From Candidatus Burkholderia verschuerenii (GTDB lineage: Bacteria > Pseudomonadota > Gammaproteobacteria > Burkholderiales > Burkholderiaceae), in assembly GCF_001189365.1 (NCBI RefSeq), contig NZ_LFJJ01000031.1, forward strand, positions 1 to 37,446: a DNA stretch of 37,446 nt, given 5' to 3'. How positions within the stretch are numbered: position 1 is the stretch's first letter; every line of letters begins with the position of its first letter. The translations under genes and the position numbers were made by a program. Positions 34,452-37,446 of this stretch are shown here, in pieces. The notes beneath the pieces are model-generated. The model was not told where the DNA came from. It saw only the letters and a program-made list of their open reading frames with translations, and did no database searches.

Positions 34452-34604
34452 CTACTCAGCGGACGACCGCATCGTCCGCCGACGGTTCATGACGGCGCGC
34501 ATCGGCCCGCGGTCGTCATCGGCTGCGGCGCTTTGCCTTTCCCGCGCCCGCCACGCCGCCACGCTTCGGCCGCGAATCTTCGCAGACGGCATCAGGGAAA
34601 AACA

Positions 34605-36350
34605 ATGAAGAAGGCTTTGACCATCAAGGCGCGCCTGGGCATCACGATGGCGTTTCTCGGCGCATTGCTCATCATGACGGGCACGCTCGGGCTGTTCGGC
34701 ATGAGCCGCTCGAACGACGCGTTCCTCGACACCTATTCCGTGCAGATGCCGGGCGCCATCGCCATCGGCAACGCGGAAATGTATGCGGCGCGCGAACGCC
34801 TCGTGTTCGATCGCGCGGCGCTGCTGGAAGGCACCGGCGAAGTCGCGGCGACTGTCGAGCGCTCGCGTCTGATGCGCTCGCGCGCCGACGCCTACTGGAA
34901 GGAATACACCTCGCTGCCGCAGCGCCCGGAAGAACGCGCGCTCGCCGATGCCGCACAGGCCAAGCGCCTCGAACTTCAGCAGATCGTCGATCGCGGCATC
35001 GCGGCGCTGTCGGCGAACGACCGGACGGCCATCATCGGCGCGGCCAAGGCAATGCAGGCCACCTACAACGAACTCGCGCAGGCCAACGAGGCGCTGCGCA
35101 AGGTCATGACGAAATCGTCGCGCAAGGCCTACGAGGACGCGCAATCGCGCTTCGTGTGGTTCCGCGCGCTGAGCCTGAGCGCCATCACGCTGGGCATGGC
35201 GGCGGCGGTCTTCGCGTGGAGCGCGCTGCGTCGCGCGATCGCCAGTCCGCTGGAAGACGCGCTCGGCCATTTCGATGCCATCGCCGCCGGCGATCTGCGC
35301 CGCGACGTCGTGGTGACATCGAACGATGAAATAGGGCAATTGCTGAACGGACTCGCCCGCATGCGCGCCAGCCTGATGAACACGGTCGGCACGGTGCGCT
35401 CGGGCAGCGAATCGATTGCCTCGGCGACCAAGCAGATCGCGGCGGGCAACACCGATCTGTCCTCGCGCACGGAAGAGCAGGCCTCGGCGCTGCAGGAAAC
35501 CGCCTCGAGCATGGAACAACTGACCGGCACGGTCCGCCAGAACGCCGACAACGCGCGGCAGGCGAGCGCGCTGGCGGCCAATGCATCGGAAGTCGCGGAC
35601 AAGGGCAGCAACGTGGTGATGCAGGTCGTCGACACGATGGGCGAAATCAATCGCAGCTCGTCGAAGATCGCCGACATCATTTCGATCATCGAGGGCATCG
35701 CGTTCCAGACCAATATCCTCGCGCTCAACGCGGCCGTCGAAGCGGCGCGCGCGGGCGAGGAAGGGCGCGGCTTCGCGGTCGTGGCGGGCGAAGTGCGCAG
35801 TCTCGCGCAACGTTCGGCGGCGGCGGCCAAGGAAATCAAGGAACTGATCGATACGTCGGTGGCGCGCGTGCAGACGGGCACCACGCTCGTCGACGAAGCG
35901 GGCCGCACGATGAACGAGGTCATCGTCGCCGTGCAGCGCGTGACGGACATCATGGGCGAGATCGCGGCGGCGTCGGAAGAGCAGTCGAGCGGTATCGAAC
36001 AGGTGTCGCGCGCGGTGTCGCAGATGGACGAAGTGACGCAGCAGAATGCGGCGCTGGTCGAGGAAGCGGCGGCCGCCGCGCAATCGCTCGAAGACCAGGC
36101 AGGCAAGCTGCGCGAGGCGGTTGCGATCTTCAAGACGGCAGAAGGCGCGACGCTTGCTTCCTCGCTTGTCTCGGCCAGGCCGGTTCTCGCGGCGCGCGTC
36201 GCGCCGACGAGCGTGAAGCCGCAGAAGATGCAGCGCGCGAAGGCTGCTGCCTCGCCTGCCCAGCCGGCGACCAAAGCGGCCCCAGCGCCCGCGCCGAAGC
36301 CCGCGGCGCTCGCCACGGCCAGCGCGAGCGGCGACTGGGAGACGTTCTAA
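34605..36350 (+). CDS. Methyl-accepting chemotaxis protein (Tar-like)
   Basis: A 581-residue transmembrane chemoreceptor. Helix 1 lies at about 10-33, a periplasmic four-helix-bundle sensor at about 35-185, helix 2 at about 188-210, then HAMP (about 211-265) and the signalling domain. The highly conserved hairpin tip [20 protein letters not shown] is at about residue 362. The C-terminus has an Ala/Pro/Lys linker and ends DWETF, the pentapeptide used to tether the CheR methyltransferase. AGGGA precedes the ATG at 34605. It follows the ribose operon, which suggests ribose or a related ligand, but this is only context; it is a separate unit with a FliA promoter. Confidence 0.93.
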   Translation: MKKALTIKARLGITMAFLGALLIMTGTLGLFGMSRSNDAFLDTYSVQMPGAIAIGNAEMYAARERLVFDRAALLEGTGEVAATVERSRLMRSRADAYWKEYTSLPQRPEERALADAAQAKRLELQQIVDRGIAALSANDRTAIIGAAKAMQATYNELAQANEALRKVMTKSSRKAYEDAQSRFVWFRALSLSAITLGMAAAVFAWSALRRAIASPLEDALGHFDAIAAGDLRRDVVVTSNDEIGQLLNGLARMRASLMNTVGTVRSGSESIASATKQIAAGNTDLSSRTEEQASALQETASSMEQLTGTVRQNADNARQASALAANASEVADKGSNVVMQVVDTMGEINRSSSKIADIISIIEGIAFQTNILALNAAVEAARAGEEGRGFAVVAGEVRSLAQRSAAAAKEIKELIDTSVARVQTGTTLVDEAGRTMNEVIVAVQRVTDIMGEIAAASEEQSSGIEQVSRAVSQMDEVTQQNAALVEEAAAAAQSLEDQAGKLREAVAIFKTAEGATLASSLVSARPVLAARVAPTSVKPQKMQRAKAAASPAQPATKAAPAPAPKPAALATASASGDWETF

Positions 36351-36463
36351 GCAGCTCGTTTCATCTGGCGCGCGAGCAGCGGGCGCTGCCGCGCGACCAT
36401 CGCCGGTCCGGTAACCCGTACACTGATGCGCTGACGCATCATCGTTAGAACGAGGATATCGCC

Positions 36464-37225
36464 ATGACCGGATCGACACTGCCCGCGAAGCTTCTGGACG
36501 CTCGCCGCCAGCATCGACTGATCGACACGCTGGCGCCGGCCGACATTCCCGCCGACGCGCCCACGGCCTACGCCATTCAGCACGAAGCGCTGCGCGAAAC
36601 GGATGCGCGCATCGGCGCCTGGAAAATCGGCGCACGCGCGCCCGATGCGCTTGCCACCGGCGCGCCCATCGACGCCGCACTGGTCCACGCCTCGCCGGCG
36701 CGCTTGCCCTTCGATTCATTCTTTCGCGTGCTCGTGGAACTCGAGCTCGCGTTTCGCTTTTCTCACGCGCTCATGCCGCGCAGCGATCCTTACACGCGCG
36801 ATGAAGTCTTCGCCGCGATCGGCGGCATGGCGGTCGCGCTGGAAGTGGTGGACAGCCGTTTCGCGCAATGGCCGAATCTCGATCCGCTCGCGCAACTCGC
36901 CGACTCGCAGAACAACGGCGCGCTGATCGTGAGCGGCATGGAGCCGTACGAGGTCATCGCGCCCGGCTTCGACTTTCTCGCGCCGCGCCTCGAATTCACG
37001 TTGGACGGGATGTCCATCGCGCCAGAAGCGCTCGGCAATCCGGCCGGCGATCCGCGCGAATTGCTGGTGTGGCTCGTCAATCACTGCTCGCGCATGGAAC
37101 TTGCCGTCGAGCCGTTCTGGACCATTACCACGGGCTCTTATACGGGTGCGTATCGGGTCGAAGGACCCGCGATGGTGCATGGTTCCATCGATCGCGTCGG
37201 CGAGCTGGAACTGGTGTTGTCGTGA
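36464..37225 (+). CDS. 2-keto-4-pentenoate hydratase-like protein (MhpD family)
   Basis: A 253-residue member of the fumarylacetoacetase / 2-oxopent-4-enoate hydratase fold. Family features: AYAIQHEALR near the N-terminus, GAWKIGA, the metal-binding VELELAFRF, and a closing TTGSYTGAYRVEGP then MVHGSIDRVGELEL. True hydratases of aromatic meta-cleavage pathways carry this layout, but no other catabolic gene lies nearby, so the reaction (hydratase or decarboxylase of a 2-oxo acid) is not certain. It lies 113 bases after the chemoreceptor gene; no shared promoter is evident. Confidence 0.8.
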   Translation: MTGSTLPAKLLDARRQHRLIDTLAPADIPADAPTAYAIQHEALRETDARIGAWKIGARAPDALATGAPIDAALVHASPARLPFDSFFRVLVELELAFRFSHALMPRSDPYTRDEVFAAIGGMAVALEVVDSRFAQWPNLDPLAQLADSQNNGALIVSGMEPYEVIAPGFDFLAPRLEFTLDGMSIAPEALGNPAGDPRELLVWLVNHCSRMELAVEPFWTITTGSYTGAYRVEGPAMVHGSIDRVGELELVLS

Positions 37226-37425
37226 CGTCCGCGATAAGCACATGCATCGTCATGGAATAAGGTATTGAACTCCATACGGCGAGCACGGTTATTGAAACCG
37301 AATGCGGTAGTGTGCAGAATGATGTGCAAAAACGCTGAGGCGGCAGGAGCGCAGAGGCAGGGGTGGCCGTGGTGTAAGTTGATGAATGTCCAGTTCGTCA
37401 ACCTGCCCTCGGGAGGGCTTACGCC

Positions 37426-37446
37426 ATGGCCACGACCAAGCGTAGT
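37426..37446 (+). CDS. Start of an ORF that leaves the window (unidentified)
   Basis: ATG at 37426 with GGGAGGG nine bases upstream gives MATTKRS before the window ends. Too short to identify. Short basic starts like this occur in transposase first ORFs, and GTAAG upstream (about 37374) resembles an IS66-type end, but this is a guess. The 200 bases between 37226 and 37425 hold no other gene. Confidence 0.35.

Noticed and set aside
34452-36719. 755-codon open frame on the minus strand
   Set aside because: It is antisense to the chemoreceptor gene; the plus strand has clear HAMP and signalling-domain motifs. The minus product is Arg/Ala-rich with no domain.

Overview
The window looks like a chromosomal piece of a high-GC betaproteobacterium of the Burkholderiaceae (Burkholderia / Paraburkholderia / Caballeronia type). 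The reasons are gene content and protein sequence: a glnA-ntrB-ntrC nitrogen operon, an argA/hrpA divergent pair, a ribose-type ABC operon, and strong GC bias at third codon positions. This is judged from remembered families, not from a search.

Layout. Positions 1-138 are the right end of an IS5-family insertion sequence, which has cut off the 3' end of a ProP-like symporter gene (80-1483, minus). Next come yggX and argA (minus) and the RNA helicase gene hrpA (plus); argA and hrpA share a 22-bp intergenic region. A plus-strand run follows: a periplasmic beta-propeller protein, a fatty-acid-hydroxylase-family membrane protein, an EI24 membrane protein, a MoaB/CinA-like protein and cutC. It converges on a rhodanese gene (minus) broken by an in-frame amber codon. 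The nitrogen-control operon glnA-ntrB-ntrC (13866-18240) has a readable enhancer and sigma-54 promoter: three NtrC-like sites and a -24/-12 element.

The accessory core is 18241-22255, wedged between ntrC and xthA. It is AT-richer and reads on the minus strand as a small peptide gene (46 aa), an HExxH peptide-modifying enzyme, a YcaO-domain enzyme and an MFS-type membrane protein. I interpret this as a compact RiPP (ribosomally made, post-translationally modified peptide) cluster. It is bracketed by 165-bp direct repeats, about 93% identical, that copy the ntrC/xthA junction, and by a fragment of the acetyltransferase gene that lies beyond xthA. The island therefore occupies the inside of an old tandem duplication or arrived with related flanking DNA.

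Beyond the island: xthA (minus), a GNAT acetyltransferase, a cytosine-deaminase-like gene broken by a one-base frameshift, a probable Tat-exported SYLF lipoprotein, small membrane and periplasmic proteins (one PsiF-like), then a ribose-type operon rbsB-rbsA-rbsC-rbsR-rbsK (28226-34353). The regulator gene rbsR has a frameshift near its 3' end. A chemoreceptor gene behind a FliA-type promoter and a 2-keto-4-pentenoate-hydratase-like gene follow. The window ends seven codons into an unidentified ORF.

Several independent lesions (IS-truncated transporter, amber rhodanese, frameshifted deaminase, frameshifted rbsR) sit in one 37-kb window. That suggests either a lineage losing genes or some sequencing error; the sequence alone cannot decide. 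No tRNA, rRNA or CRISPR array was seen.
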